DNA from: Micromonospora nigra
Lineage (GTDB): Bacteria > Actinomycetota > Actinomycetes > Mycobacteriales > Micromonosporaceae
DNA length: 64,000 nt
Assembly (NCBI RefSeq): GCF_900091585.1
Contig: NZ_FMHT01000003.1
Coordinates: 3,897,501 to 3,961,500 of the forward strand
Direction: 5' to 3'
A model generated the notes under the pieces. The model saw nothing but the letters and a program-made list of their open reading frames with translations, was not told where the DNA came from and made no database searches. Made by a program: the position numbers and the translations under genes. Shown piece by piece: positions 47,605 to 58,427 of this stretch. Positions within the stretch are counted from its first letter, which is position 1; each line of letters starts with the position of its first letter.

Positions 47605-48282
47605 ATGACTGGTGTTGCGCTCGCCGAGGAACTGCTGCTGCTGGCGTACGACGACGAGACCGGCAAGGCGACCATGCCCAGGATCAGCCTCGACCTGGGC
47701 ATGGCCGCCGCCGTGCTGGTCGAGTTGGCCCTGGCCGGCCGGATCGCGTACGCCGACGGGAACCTGACGGTGACCGACCCGACGCCGGTCGGCGAGCCGG
47801 TGATCGACGGGGTGCTGGAGCGGATGGCGGCCGACGATCCGAAGAGCCCCTCCTCGTGGGTGCAGCGGCTGCGCCACGGGCTGCGGGACCGGATCCTCGG
47901 CGACCTGGTGTCCCAGGGGGTGGTCCGCGACGTCGAGGAGACCGAGCTGGGCTTCATCGTGGTGCACCGCTACCCGCTCGCGGACCCCGCCGTGGAGGAG
48001 GACACCCGGCTGCGACTCAGTGCCGCGCTGGCCGACGGGCAGCTCCCGGACGAGCGGACCGCCGCGCTGGCCACCCTGGTGGCGGTGCTGCGGATGGAGC
48101 CGGCGCTCGGCCTGACCGGCGAGGCCGCCGTCGACGCCCGCCGTCGGCTGGAGGAGATCGCCGGTGGCGCCGGGTTCTCCGGCAACGTCAGCCTCGACGA
48201 CTCGGTGGTGCGGCCGTCGGTGGGCCTGGTCATCACCGCCCTCGGTCAGGCCGTCGACGCCGCCCTCGGCAAACGCCGCTGA
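47605..48282 (+). CDS. GPP34 (GOLPH3/Vps74-like) family protein
   Basis: A 225-residue, mostly helical protein starting MTGVALAEELLLLAYDDETG, the typical GPP34 N-terminus, with LDLGMAAAVLVELALAGRI and RLRHGLRDRILGDLVSQG. Eukaryotic GOLPH3 binds phosphatidylinositol-4-phosphate; actinobacterial members are common and mostly uncharacterised. The ATG at 47605 is 61 bases after upp. It is followed by a strong hairpin and then by convergent genes. Confidence 0.85.
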   Translation: MTGVALAEELLLLAYDDETGKATMPRISLDLGMAAAVLVELALAGRIAYADGNLTVTDPTPVGEPVIDGVLERMAADDPKSPSSWVQRLRHGLRDRILGDLVSQGVVRDVEETELGFIVVHRYPLADPAVEEDTRLRLSAALADGQLPDERTAALATLVAVLRMEPALGLTGEAAVDARRRLEEIAGGAGFSGNVSLDDSVVRPSVGLVITALGQAVDAALGKRR

Positions 48283-48332
48283 CGGGCGGACCGGCCGGGG
48301 CGGCGGGGGCGCCCAGGTCCGCCGTGGATGGT

Positions 48333-48363
48333 CCGCCCGGGCCGAACCGGTCGGCCCGGGCGG
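48333..48363. terminator. bidirectional hairpin between the GPP34 and phosphosugar mutase genes
   Basis: Arms CCGCCCGGGCCGA (48333-48345) and its perfect complement (48351-48363) enclose ACCGG. It lies midway in the 111-base gap between convergent stop codons. Confidence 0.75.
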
Positions 48364-48393
48364 CACAGTGCGGCGTCGGGGCCGGCAGCGGCG

Positions 48394-50055
48394 TCAGAGG
48401 CCGAGGATGGTGGCGATCTCCGTGCGGAGGTCGGCGACAGCCGCCCGGGCGCGGGTACGGGCCGAGGCCACGTCACCTTCCGTCACCGGCTCCACCACCT
48501 CCAGGTACGCCTTCAGCTTCGGCTCGGTGCCCGACGGGCGGATCACCACCCGGGCCGAGGCGGTGCGCAGGATCACCACGTCGGCCTCGGGCGACAGGTC
48601 GCGCGCCCCGGTGACCGGCTGCCCGAGCAGCGCGGCGGGGGCGGCTGCCCGGACCCGGGCCATCGCCTCGGCGATCACCCGCAGGTCGTCGACCCGCACC
48701 GAGAGCTGGTCGGTGTGGTGCACCCCGAACTCGGCGGCCAACTCGTCGAGCCGGTCGGTGAGCGTCCGCCCCCGCGTCTTCAGCTCGGCGGCCAGCTCGG
48801 CCACCGTCAGGGCGGCCGTGATGCCGTCCTTGTCCCGGACGTGCTCCGGGGCGACGCAGTAGCCGAGGGCCTCCTCGTAGCCGAAGACCAGCGGCTCGGT
48901 GCCCCCGCCGGCCCGGACGATCCACTTGAACCCGGTCAGCGTCTCGTCGTACGGCAGGTCGCGGGCGGCGCACATGGCCTGCAGCAGGGACGACGACACG
49001 ATGGTGGTGGCGTACAGGCCGGTCACCCCGCGTCGCATCAGGTGGTCGGCGAGCAGCACCCCCACCTCGTCGCCGCGCAGCATCCGCCACCCGCCGTCAC
49101 GCACCGCCACGGCACACCGGTCCGCGTCCGGGTCGTTGGCGATCGCGATGTCCGCGCCCGTCGACTCGGCGAGCGTGACCAGCCGGTCCACCGCGCCGGG
49201 TTCCTCCGGGTTGGGGAAGGAGACGGTCGGGAAGGCCGGGTCCGGCTCGGCCTGGTCCGGCACCACCCCGGGCACGGGGAAGCCGGCGCGGGCGAACACC
49301 GCCGTCAGCACCGCCGCGCCCACGCCGTGCAGCGGGGTGTACGCCACGGCCAGGTCCCGGGGACCGTCGGGCGCGATCACCGCGACGGCCCGTTCCACGT
49401 AGGAGGCCACCAGGTCGTCGCCGAGCACCTGGCCGGGGGGACCGAGCGGCACCTCGGCCAGCGGCCCGACCGCCCGGATCGCGGCCTCGATGCCGGCGTC
49501 AGCGGGCGGCACGATCTGTGCGCCCGCGCCCTGCCGGCCGCCCAGCTCCGCGCCGAGGTAGACCTTGTAGCCGTTGTCCTGGGGCGGGTTGTGGCTGGCG
49601 GTGACCATGACGCCGGCCACGGCCGACAGGTGCCGCACCGCGTACGCCAGCACCGGGGTGGGTAGCGGGCGGGGCAGCAGCAGCGCCGGCCGGCCCGCCC
49701 CGGTTGCCACCCGGGCGGTGCGCTCGGCGAACTCGCGCGAGCCGTGCCGGGCGTCGTACCCGATCACGAGCGGGCCGGTGCCGCCCTCGGCGGCGAGCCA
49801 CCCGACCAGCCCGGCGGCGGCCTGGGTGACCACGGCCAGGTTCATGCCGTTCGGGCCGGCGCGCAACGGGCCGCGCAATCCGGCGGTGCCGAAGGTCAGC
49901 GGCCCGGCGAACCGGTCGGCCAGCTCCGGCGCGCTCGCCGGCATCCGGTCGAGCACCGCCCGAAGCTCCGCCCGCGCCGCCGGGTCGGGGTCGTCGGCGA
50001 GCCAGCGTTCGGCCCGCTCGCGGATGGTGTCGATGTCAGTGGTGTCCGCCGCCAT
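48394..50055 (-). CDS. phospho-sugar mutase (phosphoglucomutase/phosphomannomutase family)
   Basis: A 553-residue alpha-D-phosphohexomutase: TFGTAGLRGPL near the N-terminus, phosphoserine loop VTASHNPP, metal-binding DPDADR, sugar-binding FGYEEALGY and phosphate-binding RPSGTEPKLK. This length and the GTAGLRG motif resemble PmmB-type proteins, some of which act on phosphopentoses and could serve the nucleoside pathway; the substrate cannot be decided here. It starts 46 bases downstream of the Ser/Thr kinase gene on the same strand. Confidence 0.9.
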   Translation of the reverse strand: MAADTTDIDTIRERAERWLADDPDPAARAELRAVLDRMPASAPELADRFAGPLTFGTAGLRGPLRAGPNGMNLAVVTQAAAGLVGWLAAEGGTGPLVIGYDARHGSREFAERTARVATGAGRPALLLPRPLPTPVLAYAVRHLSAVAGVMVTASHNPPQDNGYKVYLGAELGGRQGAGAQIVPPADAGIEAAIRAVGPLAEVPLGPPGQVLGDDLVASYVERAVAVIAPDGPRDLAVAYTPLHGVGAAVLTAVFARAGFPVPGVVPDQAEPDPAFPTVSFPNPEEPGAVDRLVTLAESTGADIAIANDPDADRCAVAVRDGGWRMLRGDEVGVLLADHLMRRGVTGLYATTIVSSSLLQAMCAARDLPYDETLTGFKWIVRAGGGTEPLVFGYEEALGYCVAPEHVRDKDGITAALTVAELAAELKTRGRTLTDRLDELAAEFGVHHTDQLSVRVDDLRVIAEAMARVRAAAPAALLGQPVTGARDLSPEADVVILRTASARVVIRPSGTEPKLKAYLEVVEPVTEGDVASARTRARAAVADLRTEIATILGL

Positions 50056-50101
50056 TGCCTCTTGATAGCACGGCGGCGGAGCACCGCGTCATTCCCCGGG
50101 C

Positions 50102-52225
50102 TCAGCCCGCCTCGGTGAGCTGGAACGACTTCACCATCTCGTCGAAGATCGGCTTGCTCTCGTCGAACCGCTCGGCGGTGGCGGTCAGGTAGAACGAGTA
50201 GGCCGTGCCGTCCTGCGCCACCCCCCGCCACACGCCGCGCCGCATGGAGTCGCCCTCGCCGCAGGTGTATTCCAGTTCGGCGGCCTGCGTACCCGCGTAC
50301 TCCATCTCGTTCAACGCGACCTGCCTGTACGGGCGGGCGCAGACGTTCTCCCGCGAGCGCAGTCCGTCCGACGCCACCTCGGCCCACCGGACGGAGGTGG
50401 TGCTCCACTTCTCGGTGATGATCCGCACCTTGCGCCCGGAGTCCTCCGGGTCGACGTAGTCGACGTAGGAGCCTCCGGTGGCGCGCTTCCAGCCCTTGGG
50501 CACCATCACCCGCACGCCGCGAGCCGAGTGTTCCTGCAACGGGATGCCCGCGCCGGTGGGCTCGGCGCTGGGCGCGGCGACCGGGCCGGCGGGCGGCGGC
50601 TCGTCGCCGCCGGCCAGAGCCACCACGCTGATCAGCAACACCACCGCCAGGCCGCCGGCCGCCGCGAGCTGCACCCTGCGGGGCCAGCCCCTGACGGCGT
50701 CCACCAGTCCGCGTCCCGCCGTCCGGGCGCGGTCGAGCGCGCCGCCACCGGTGGGGGCCGGTGCGGCGGCCTGCGGGGTCCACGCCTGGCCGGTGCCCGG
50801 CACCGACCACTGCCCCCCGCCGTAACCGCCGCCGGCGCGCTGGTCGGCCTCGGGCCCGCCGAACCTGGCGGAACCGGCCGCGATCTGCTGGGTGGCGTCC
50901 GCCGCGCCGAAACCTCCCGCACCGACGCGCGGGGTCGCCTGGGGCCCGCCGGCCCCGATGCGTTGGGTGGCCTCGGGTGCGCCGCCGTACGTGTGGCCGG
51001 TCGCCGGGCCGGAGGATCGGGCCGGCGGGGCCATCACGCCGGTGGGGGTGTGCAGGGGGCCGGCGAGCGCGTCGGCGCTCGTGTCGTCCATCGCCGAGGT
51101 GCCGGCCACCGCCCGGCCCGGTCGTTCGCCCCGGCGCAGCGCGGCCAATCGGTCGGTCAGCGACTCGCCCGGTGCGAGCATCGCCCGGCCGCCGATCTGT
51201 CCGCCCGAGGTGGCCTGCTCGGCGGGAGCGGGCAGCGACACCGGCACGGGGCGCGGCACCGGCACCACCGAGTAGGGGTCGGTCATCGAGTTGACCGCCG
51301 CCGCGTTGCTGGTCAGCGGCCCGGCGAGCAACTCCCGCAGCATCGCGCGGGCGGTGTGCACGTCGAGCCGGCGGGCCGGGTCCTTCTCCAGCAGGCCCAT
51401 GAGCACAGGCACCATCGGCCCGCTGCGTTGCGGCGGGGCCGGCGGATCCTCCACCACCGCGTGCATGGTCTCGATCGGGTCGCCCTTGTCGAACGGCGGC
51501 CGCCCCTCGACCGCCGTGTAGAGCGTGACGCCGAGCGAGAACAGGTCGCTCGGCGGGCCGAAATCCTGCCCCATGGCCCGCTCCGGCGAGATGAAGTGGG
51601 GTGAGCCGAGCACCATCCCCGGGGTGGTGAGCTGCACGTCGGTGGGCATCCGGGCCACGCCGAAGTCGGTCAGCACGCACCGGCCGTCCGAGCAGATCAG
51701 CACGTTGGCGGGCTTCACGTCGCGGTGCAGGACACCGATCGCGTGGGCCACCTCCAGCGCTCCGAGCAGCGCGATACCGATCTTCGCGACGACCCGCTGG
51801 GCGACGGGACCGTCCTCGATGACCATGTCGGCCAGGCTGCGGGCGTCGAGCAGCTCCATCACGATCCAGGGCCGGCCGCCCTCGGTGACGACGTCGTACA
51901 CCTGCACCACGGCGGGATGCTGGATGGCCGCGGCGGCGCGGGCCTCGCGGAGGGTGCGCTCGTACATCGCGTCGCGGTCGCTGGGGGCCAGGCCCGGGGG
52001 TAGGACGACCTCCTTGACCGCCACGTCCCGGCGCAGCAACGTGTCTGTGGCACGCCAGACCGTGCCCATGCCGCCGTTGCCCACCGCCGAACGCAGCGAG
52101 TACCGGTCACCGATCGTGGTGCCGGGTGTCGCACGTCCGGTGGGGGGCTTGGATTGTCCGCCGCTCCACGTCGGGATCTGAGTCACAGAAAAGCCACCGG
52201 GGGAAATCGAGGGGGGCTGGGACAC
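50102..52225 (-). CDS. membrane-anchored Ser/Thr protein kinase
   Basis: A 707-residue PknB-type kinase. The kinase domain covers roughly residues 40-305, with the GNGGMG loop at 49-54, catalytic Lys71 in VAVKEV, HRDVKPAN and DFGVAR. A long Gly/Pro/Ala-rich linker with repeated GGPQATPRVGAGG-like segments follows, then one transmembrane helix (about 520-543, LAAAGGLAVVLLISVVAL) and a 160-residue extracytoplasmic domain containing GVRVMVPKGWKR and two Cys residues. No PASTA repeats are present. The phosphosugar mutase gene follows and may be cotranscribed. Confidence 0.93.
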   Translation of the reverse strand: MSQPPSISPGGFSVTQIPTWSGGQSKPPTGRATPGTTIGDRYSLRSAVGNGGMGTVWRATDTLLRRDVAVKEVVLPPGLAPSDRDAMYERTLREARAAAAIQHPAVVQVYDVVTEGGRPWIVMELLDARSLADMVIEDGPVAQRVVAKIGIALLGALEVAHAIGVLHRDVKPANVLICSDGRCVLTDFGVARMPTDVQLTTPGMVLGSPHFISPERAMGQDFGPPSDLFSLGVTLYTAVEGRPPFDKGDPIETMHAVVEDPPAPPQRSGPMVPVLMGLLEKDPARRLDVHTARAMLRELLAGPLTSNAAAVNSMTDPYSVVPVPRPVPVSLPAPAEQATSGGQIGGRAMLAPGESLTDRLAALRRGERPGRAVAGTSAMDDTSADALAGPLHTPTGVMAPPARSSGPATGHTYGGAPEATQRIGAGGPQATPRVGAGGFGAADATQQIAAGSARFGGPEADQRAGGGYGGGQWSVPGTGQAWTPQAAAPAPTGGGALDRARTAGRGLVDAVRGWPRRVQLAAAGGLAVVLLISVVALAGGDEPPPAGPVAAPSAEPTGAGIPLQEHSARGVRVMVPKGWKRATGGSYVDYVDPEDSGRKVRIITEKWSTTSVRWAEVASDGLRSRENVCARPYRQVALNEMEYAGTQAAELEYTCGEGDSMRRGVWRGVAQDGTAYSFYLTATAERFDESKPIFDEMVKSFQLTEAG

Positions 52226-52392
52226 AACCCCCCTATCTTGCTGGGTCAGACGCCCGATGCGAAAGCCGACGCGGCGGACGTTTACCGTACCGAACGGTAG
52301 GTGGTCGATAGCTCACCGTCCGTCACTGTCGGCGGACGGAGTGTGCGGTATCCCTCACCCGCCGCCCGGCCCGCTCGTCCTACCATCCGGTG

Positions 52393-53973
<1,581 letters not shown>

Positions 53974-54265
53974 GTCGTCGCCGGGCGCTGCATGCCGGGC
54001 CGCTCACGGGCGGACGCGCCGCGCGGTGCGGTGTGCGCCCGGTGTCCAGCGGGTAACCCGTTCGGGTGATCCGGGACGCACACGGTGTGCGGTCGGCCGG
54101 TGTCCGTCCGTGTCAGCGTCTGCGGGTCCCGCTCGCCGCTGTGGTCGGGTAGTTGTCGGAGTGTCGGTTCATCGCACCGACTAATGCGACAATTCGGAAC
54201 AGTGGCGGTGTGGGGTCGGCTCCGATTCGATGACGCCGGATCGCTACGCGGTGTAGGAGGTGTGG

Positions 54266-54457
54266 GTGGCATGGCAGCGTTCGACCGCGATCTACCTGCT
54301 GTCCCGCAGATCCAGGAGCGCTCTCAGCAGGGCGTTCGTGACGCTGTGCGCTCCGATCACTACCGTAACGATGTTGCGCAGCGTCACCGTCGGAGGTCTA
54401 GGCTGTCTGCTGTCCCGGAAGATCCATCCGTTTCTAGTGATCGAGAATTCGACGTGA
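54266..54457 (+). CDS. possible small protein or leader ORF coupled to the M20 peptidase gene
   Basis: A 63-codon frame with GTG at 54266, 5 bases after AGGAGG, ending in a GTGA overlap with the downstream GTG at 54454. The product has hydrophobic stretches (AFVTLCAPITTVTML, VGGLGCLL) and a basic N-terminal part. Third-position GC is higher in this frame than in the frame continuous with the peptidase. No family is recognised. It lies in the 480-base gap after the mutase gene; 53974-54265 shows nothing else except a less GC-rich patch near 54150-54210 that may hold a promoter. Confidence 0.35.
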   Translation: MAWQRSTAIYLLSRRSRSALSRAFVTLCAPITTVTMLRSVTVGGLGCLLSRKIHPFLVIENST

Positions 54458-55713
54458 CGAGTGCGTTGACGCTGCCCACCGGCAGCCTGCTGGCGTCGTC
54501 CTGGCCGGAGACGCCGTCCGGTTCCCAGCCGCTGCCCTTCGAGCTGGACCACCTGCTCGCCCTGCGGGTACCGGGGCTGATCGCGACCCGACGCCACATC
54601 CACTCGCACCCGGAGCTGTCCGGCGAGGAGTTCGAGACCGCTTCGCTGATCGCCCGGGAACTCTCCCTGGCCGGGCTGCGGCCCCGGATGCTGCCCAAGG
54701 GCAACGGGGTCGTCTGCGACATCGACGGCCGCCCCGACGGGCCGGTGATCGCGTTGCGCGCCGACATCGACGCGCTGCCGCTGACCGACGTCAAGGACGT
54801 GCCCTACCGCTCCACCGTGGACGGTGTCTGCCACGCCTGCGGTCACGACGTGCACACCGCCGTCCTGCTCGGCGTCGGCATGCTGCTGGCCCAGCTCGCC
54901 GACATCGGCGAGCTGCCCGGCCGGGTCCGGCTGATCTTCCAGCCCGCCGAGGAGATCCTGCCCTGCGGCTCGCTGGAGGTCATCGAGGCCGGCGGCCTGG
55001 ACGACGTCGTGCAGATCTTCGCCCTGCACTGCGACCCGAACCTGCCGGTGGGCAAGGTCGGCCTGCGGGTCGGCCCGATCACCGCCGCCGCCGACAACGT
55101 CACCGTGCGCCTCACCGGCCCCGGCGGGCACACCGCCCGGCCGCACCTGACCGTCGACCTGGTCGACGCCCTCGGCCGGCTGATCACCGAGGTTCCCGCG
55201 CTGGTCAGCCGCCGGGTGCCGGCCAACAGCGGACTGCTGCTGGTGTTCGGCCACGCCTCGGCCGGCACCCGCTACAACGTCATCCCCTCCGAGGCGTGCG
55301 CCTCGGGCACCCTGCGGGTGATGGACCGCGACACGTGGGAGCAGGCCCCCAAGATCGTCGCCCAGGTCGTCCAGGACGTGATCGCCCCTACCGGCGCCAC
55401 CGTCGACCTGGAATACCTGCGCGGTCGCCCGCCCGTCAGCAACGACTCCCGTGCCATCGACGTGCTCACCGCTGCCACCGTCGAAGCGCTCGGCCCGGAG
55501 GGTGTCGCGGAGACCCCGCAGAGCATGGGCGGCGAGGACTTCTCCTGGTATCTGGAGTACGTCCCCGGGGCGCTCGCCCGGCTCGGGGTCGGTCGCTCCG
55601 CGCCGAACATCGACCTGCACCGGGCGTCCTTCGACGTGGACGAACGCGCCATCCCGGCCGGCGTACGGCTCATGGTGCAGACCGCGCTCCGGGCACTGGC
55701 GGCGGTGCGCTGA
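54454..55713 (+). CDS. M20 family amidohydrolase/peptidase
   Basis: A 419-residue zinc amidohydrolase of the M20D type (hippurate hydrolase/IAA-amino acid hydrolase-like). RRHIHSHPELSGEEF, ALRADIDALPL, CHACGHDVHTAVLLG, FQPAEE and the C-terminal MGGEDFSWYL carry the metal-binding Cys, His and Glu residues. A dimerisation domain (GPGGHTARPH) is inserted in the usual place. The GTG at 54454 was chosen because homology begins soon after and because it overlaps the stop of a small upstream frame; ATG at 54271 would add 61 residues with atypical codon use. Its 3' end overlaps the convergent DUF4349 gene by 44 bases. Confidence 0.88.
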   Translation: MTSALTLPTGSLLASSWPETPSGSQPLPFELDHLLALRVPGLIATRRHIHSHPELSGEEFETASLIARELSLAGLRPRMLPKGNGVVCDIDGRPDGPVIALRADIDALPLTDVKDVPYRSTVDGVCHACGHDVHTAVLLGVGMLLAQLADIGELPGRVRLIFQPAEEILPCGSLEVIEAGGLDDVVQIFALHCDPNLPVGKVGLRVGPITAAADNVTVRLTGPGGHTARPHLTVDLVDALGRLITEVPALVSRRVPANSGLLLVFGHASAGTRYNVIPSEACASGTLRVMDRDTWEQAPKIVAQVVQDVIAPTGATVDLEYLRGRPPVSNDSRAIDVLTAATVEALGPEGVAETPQSMGGEDFSWYLEYVPGALARLGVGRSAPNIDLHRASFDVDERAIPAGVRLMVQTALRALAAVR

Positions 55714-56680
55714 CCGCCGCCTCCACCGGCGGCGTCGGCTGTTGACCGGGGGTGGGCCGACCCGCCGGGGCCGCGTCGGCCCGCAGTCGCTGCCGGCGGC
55801 GGCGGGTCACCCACCACAGCAGACCCAGCGGTACGCCGAACGCGAGCAGCCACGGCAGGACGGCCCCCAGCACGGTCAGCAGCACCGTCACCGAGGTCAG
55901 GAAGACCCGCCAGCCGGCGGACAACCCCACCAGGAAACCGGCCTCGTCCTCCTCGTCGCTGGTGGTGGCGTCCGGCCCGACCAGCGTCACCGTGATCGTC
56001 GACAGCGCGGTCAGGTCGGCCAGCCGCCGCTTCTTCGCCTCCAGCGAGGCGAGGTCGGACTCCCGCCGGGCCAGTTCGTTCTCCAGGGACACCAGGTCAC
56101 TGATCGAGCTGGCCCGCGCCAGCAGTCGCCGCGCACTGTCGACCCGGGCCCGCTGGCTGGCGATCCGGGCGTCGAGGTCGATCGTCTCCTCGGTGACGTC
56201 CTGCGTGCCGATCTCCCGCCGCTGCTGGCGACCCAGCCCGGCGATCTCCTCCACCACCGGGGCGAACGCCGCCGCCGGCACCCGCAGCTCCAGGGTGGCC
56301 ACCGCGTCGGCGGCGGTGCTGCGGCGCTGGTCGCCGCCGACGAAACCGCCGGCCCGGGTGGCCGACGAAATCGCTTCCCGGGCCGCGGCCTCCACGTCGT
56401 CCACCTCGACCCGCATCGTTCCGGTGTAGATGATCGCCCGCTGCTCCACCCGCGTGTCGGTCGCGCCCGAGCCACCCTGCTGGGCGGGTGCGTCCGCCCC
56501 GCCCCGCTCGCCCGCGCCCGCCCGGGAACCGGCGTCCTCCGCCGCCACGCCCTGTTCCGGCCCTGCCGCCGAGTCGACGCCGCCGTCCGATCCGCTGCCG
56601 CAACCGGCCAGCGCCAGCAGGGTGACCAGCGTCGCCACCGTCCATCTCGTACCGTGCCGTCGCACGCTTCGTCCGTCCAT
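55670..56680 (-). CDS. DUF4349 lipoprotein
   Basis: A 336-residue lipoprotein: basic start, hydrophobic VATLVTLLALAGC with the lipobox Cys at 27, a Gly/Ala-rich linker, then the DUF4349 domain (RAIIYTGTMRVEVDDVEAA to TALSTITVTL) with a coiled-coil segment between about residues 165 and 215 (ARIASQRARVDSARRLL then LENELARRESDLASLEAKK). One transmembrane helix (SVTVLLTVLGAVLPWLLAF) and a basic Pro-rich cytosolic tail close the protein. Function is unknown. Its 3' end overlaps that of the M20 gene. Confidence 0.88.
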   Translation of the reverse strand: MDGRSVRRHGTRWTVATLVTLLALAGCGSGSDGGVDSAAGPEQGVAAEDAGSRAGAGERGGADAPAQQGGSGATDTRVEQRAIIYTGTMRVEVDDVEAAAREAISSATRAGGFVGGDQRRSTAADAVATLELRVPAAAFAPVVEEIAGLGRQQRREIGTQDVTEETIDLDARIASQRARVDSARRLLARASSISDLVSLENELARRESDLASLEAKKRRLADLTALSTITVTLVGPDATTSDEEDEAGFLVGLSAGWRVFLTSVTVLLTVLGAVLPWLLAFGVPLGLLWWVTRRRRQRLRADAAPAGRPTPGQQPTPPVEAAVSAPPPVPGARSAP

Positions 56681-56796
56681 CCCCGTCCCTTCGTCGACGC
56701 CCCGGCTCCGGGGCGTCTGTCAGACGTGACACGTGGGCACGCCGGTTCCGGCAGACTGCGCTGGGGACATCACGATTCGATATGGGAGGAGTCACG

Positions 56797-57429
56797 ATGC
56801 GGCTCACCAAGTACGCCCACTCCTGTCTGCGGGTGGAACACGACGGGGCAGTGCTCGTCGTCGACCCCGGGGTGTTCAGCGACGCCGAGTCGGCGCTCGA
56901 CGGGGCGGACGCGGTGCTGATCACCCACGAACACCCCGACCACGTCGACGTCGCGGCGCTCGACCGGCACCTGCGGCGGCGGCCCCTCGTCGTGCACGCG
57001 CCGGCCTCCCTCGCCGGCACCCTGGGCGACGCCGCCGAGGCCCTGCGCCCGGTGGCTCCGGGCGAGCAGTTCACGGCCGCCGGCATCACCGTGCGCGCCT
57101 ACGGCGGCCGGCACGCCGTCATCCATCCCGACATCCCGGTCGTCGACAACCTGGCATACCTGATCGGCGACCGCGTCTACCACCCTGGCGACTCCCTCGT
57201 GGTGCCCGAGGACGTGCGGGTCGACACCCTCTTCGCGCCCATCCACGCCCCCTGGTCGAAGTTCTCGGAGGTCGTCGACTTCATCCGGGCGGTCGCCCCG
57301 CGGCGGGCCTTCGCGCTGCACGACGCGCTGCTCAACGCCAACGGCCTCGGTGTGCTCGACCGGCAGTACACGGCCCTGTCGAACTGCGAGTACCGGCGAC
57401 TGGAGCCGGGCACCCGGATCGACGGTTGA
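56797..57429 (+). CDS. MBL fold metallo-hydrolase
   Basis: A 210-residue metallo-beta-lactamase-fold protein: KYAHSCLRVEHDG, the metal-binding THEHPDHVD motif, a GGRHAVIHPD segment, YHPGDS and a final FALHDALLN histidine. It resembles UlaG-like hydrolases. The substrate is unknown. ATG at 56797 is preferred because GGGAGGA lies 6 bases upstream; an upstream ATG at 56782 overlaps that site. The next gene follows within 5 bases. Confidence 0.87.
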   Translation: MRLTKYAHSCLRVEHDGAVLVVDPGVFSDAESALDGADAVLITHEHPDHVDVAALDRHLRRRPLVVHAPASLAGTLGDAAEALRPVAPGEQFTAAGITVRAYGGRHAVIHPDIPVVDNLAYLIGDRVYHPGDSLVVPEDVRVDTLFAPIHAPWSKFSEVVDFIRAVAPRRAFALHDALLNANGLGVLDRQYTALSNCEYRRLEPGTRIDG

Positions 57430-57434
57430 GCCTC

Positions 57435-58361
57435 GTGCCCGCTCCCGCCCGCGACGTCGTCCGGCAGCTCTACCGCACGCCTCCGGACCGGTTCGTGGCC
57501 GCCCGCGACGCGGCGGTCGCCGACGCCCGGCGCGCCGGGGACCAGGCCGCCGCCCGCGAGATCGCCCGGCTGCGCCGCCCCACGCTGGCCGCCTGGCTGG
57601 TGAACCTGCTGGCCATCGAACGCCCCGCACTGGTCGCCGACCTGACGCAGCTCGCGGAGGCGCTGCGGGCCGCCCAGCGTGAGCTGAGCGGGCCCCGCCT
57701 GCGGGAACTGTCCGCGCAACGGCGGGCCGCCGTCGGCGCGCTCGTCGCCGAGGTACGCCGGCTCGCGGCCGACACCGACGGTGCCCCGTCGGCAGGCAAG
57801 CTGCCGTTGGCCGAGGTCGAGGCGACCCTCAACGCCGCACTGTCCGACACCCGGGTCGCCGAGCAGGTACGCGCCGGCACCCTGTTGCGCGCCGTCAGCC
57901 ACTCCGGGTTCGGCGAGGTGCCCCGCCCGCAGCTGCGCCTGGTCACCGGTGGGGAGGAACCGCCCGCCCCGGACACCGGCGAGCGGCGGGCAGACCGGGC
58001 AGCCCTGCGAGCCGAGCAGGCGCAACGCGCCGCCCGCGCCGAACGGGAACGCCGCCGCCGCGCACTGGAGAAGGAGCTGACCCGGGCGCGTACCGACGAG
58101 GAACGGGCGGAGGCTGAGCTGGCCGACGCGACGGCGGCCGAGCGGGACGGCAGCGCCGCCCTGTCGGCGATCGAGGCCCAACTGGCCGAGCTGGAACGCC
58201 GCCGGGCCGTCGCCGAGCAGGACCTCAGCCGGTCGCGGCTGGCCCGTCGGGCCGCCGAACGGACCGCCACCGCCGCCCGCCGCCGCACCGGCGAGGTCGA
58301 GGCGGCCATCGAGGCCGTCGACGCCGAGGAGGATGACGCCGGTGCCGACGCCGAGGGATGA
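57435..58361 (+). CDS. hypothetical helical protein with C-terminal coiled coil
   Basis: A 308-residue, highly charged Ala/Arg/Glu-rich protein. Residues 1-150 include VVRQLYRTPPDRFVAARDAA and LRRPTLAAWLVNLLA, a compact helical domain seen in uncharacterised actinobacterial proteins. Residues 185-300 are a long coiled coil (from ALRAEQAQRAARAERERRR on). GTG at 57435 is likely; TTG at 57426 overlapping the MBL stop is possible. It is probably translated together with the MBL gene. No function can be assigned. Confidence 0.78.
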   Translation: MPAPARDVVRQLYRTPPDRFVAARDAAVADARRAGDQAAAREIARLRRPTLAAWLVNLLAIERPALVADLTQLAEALRAAQRELSGPRLRELSAQRRAAVGALVAEVRRLAADTDGAPSAGKLPLAEVEATLNAALSDTRVAEQVRAGTLLRAVSHSGFGEVPRPQLRLVTGGEEPPAPDTGERRADRAALRAEQAQRAARAERERRRRALEKELTRARTDEERAEAELADATAAERDGSAALSAIEAQLAELERRRAVAEQDLSRSRLARRAAERTATAARRRTGEVEAAIEAVDAEEDDAGADAEG

Positions 58362-58427
58362 CGCCGGTGCCGACCGACCGGCAGACTGATCCACCATGGA
58401 CGATCGGGTCGGCCACGGAGTGAACCG

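Noticed and set aside
54271..54453. An N-terminal extension of the M20 peptidase from ATG 54271
   Set aside because: The 61 extra residues have low third-position GC and no similarity to the family, while the GTG at 54454 gives the normal length and overlaps a preceding stop codon.
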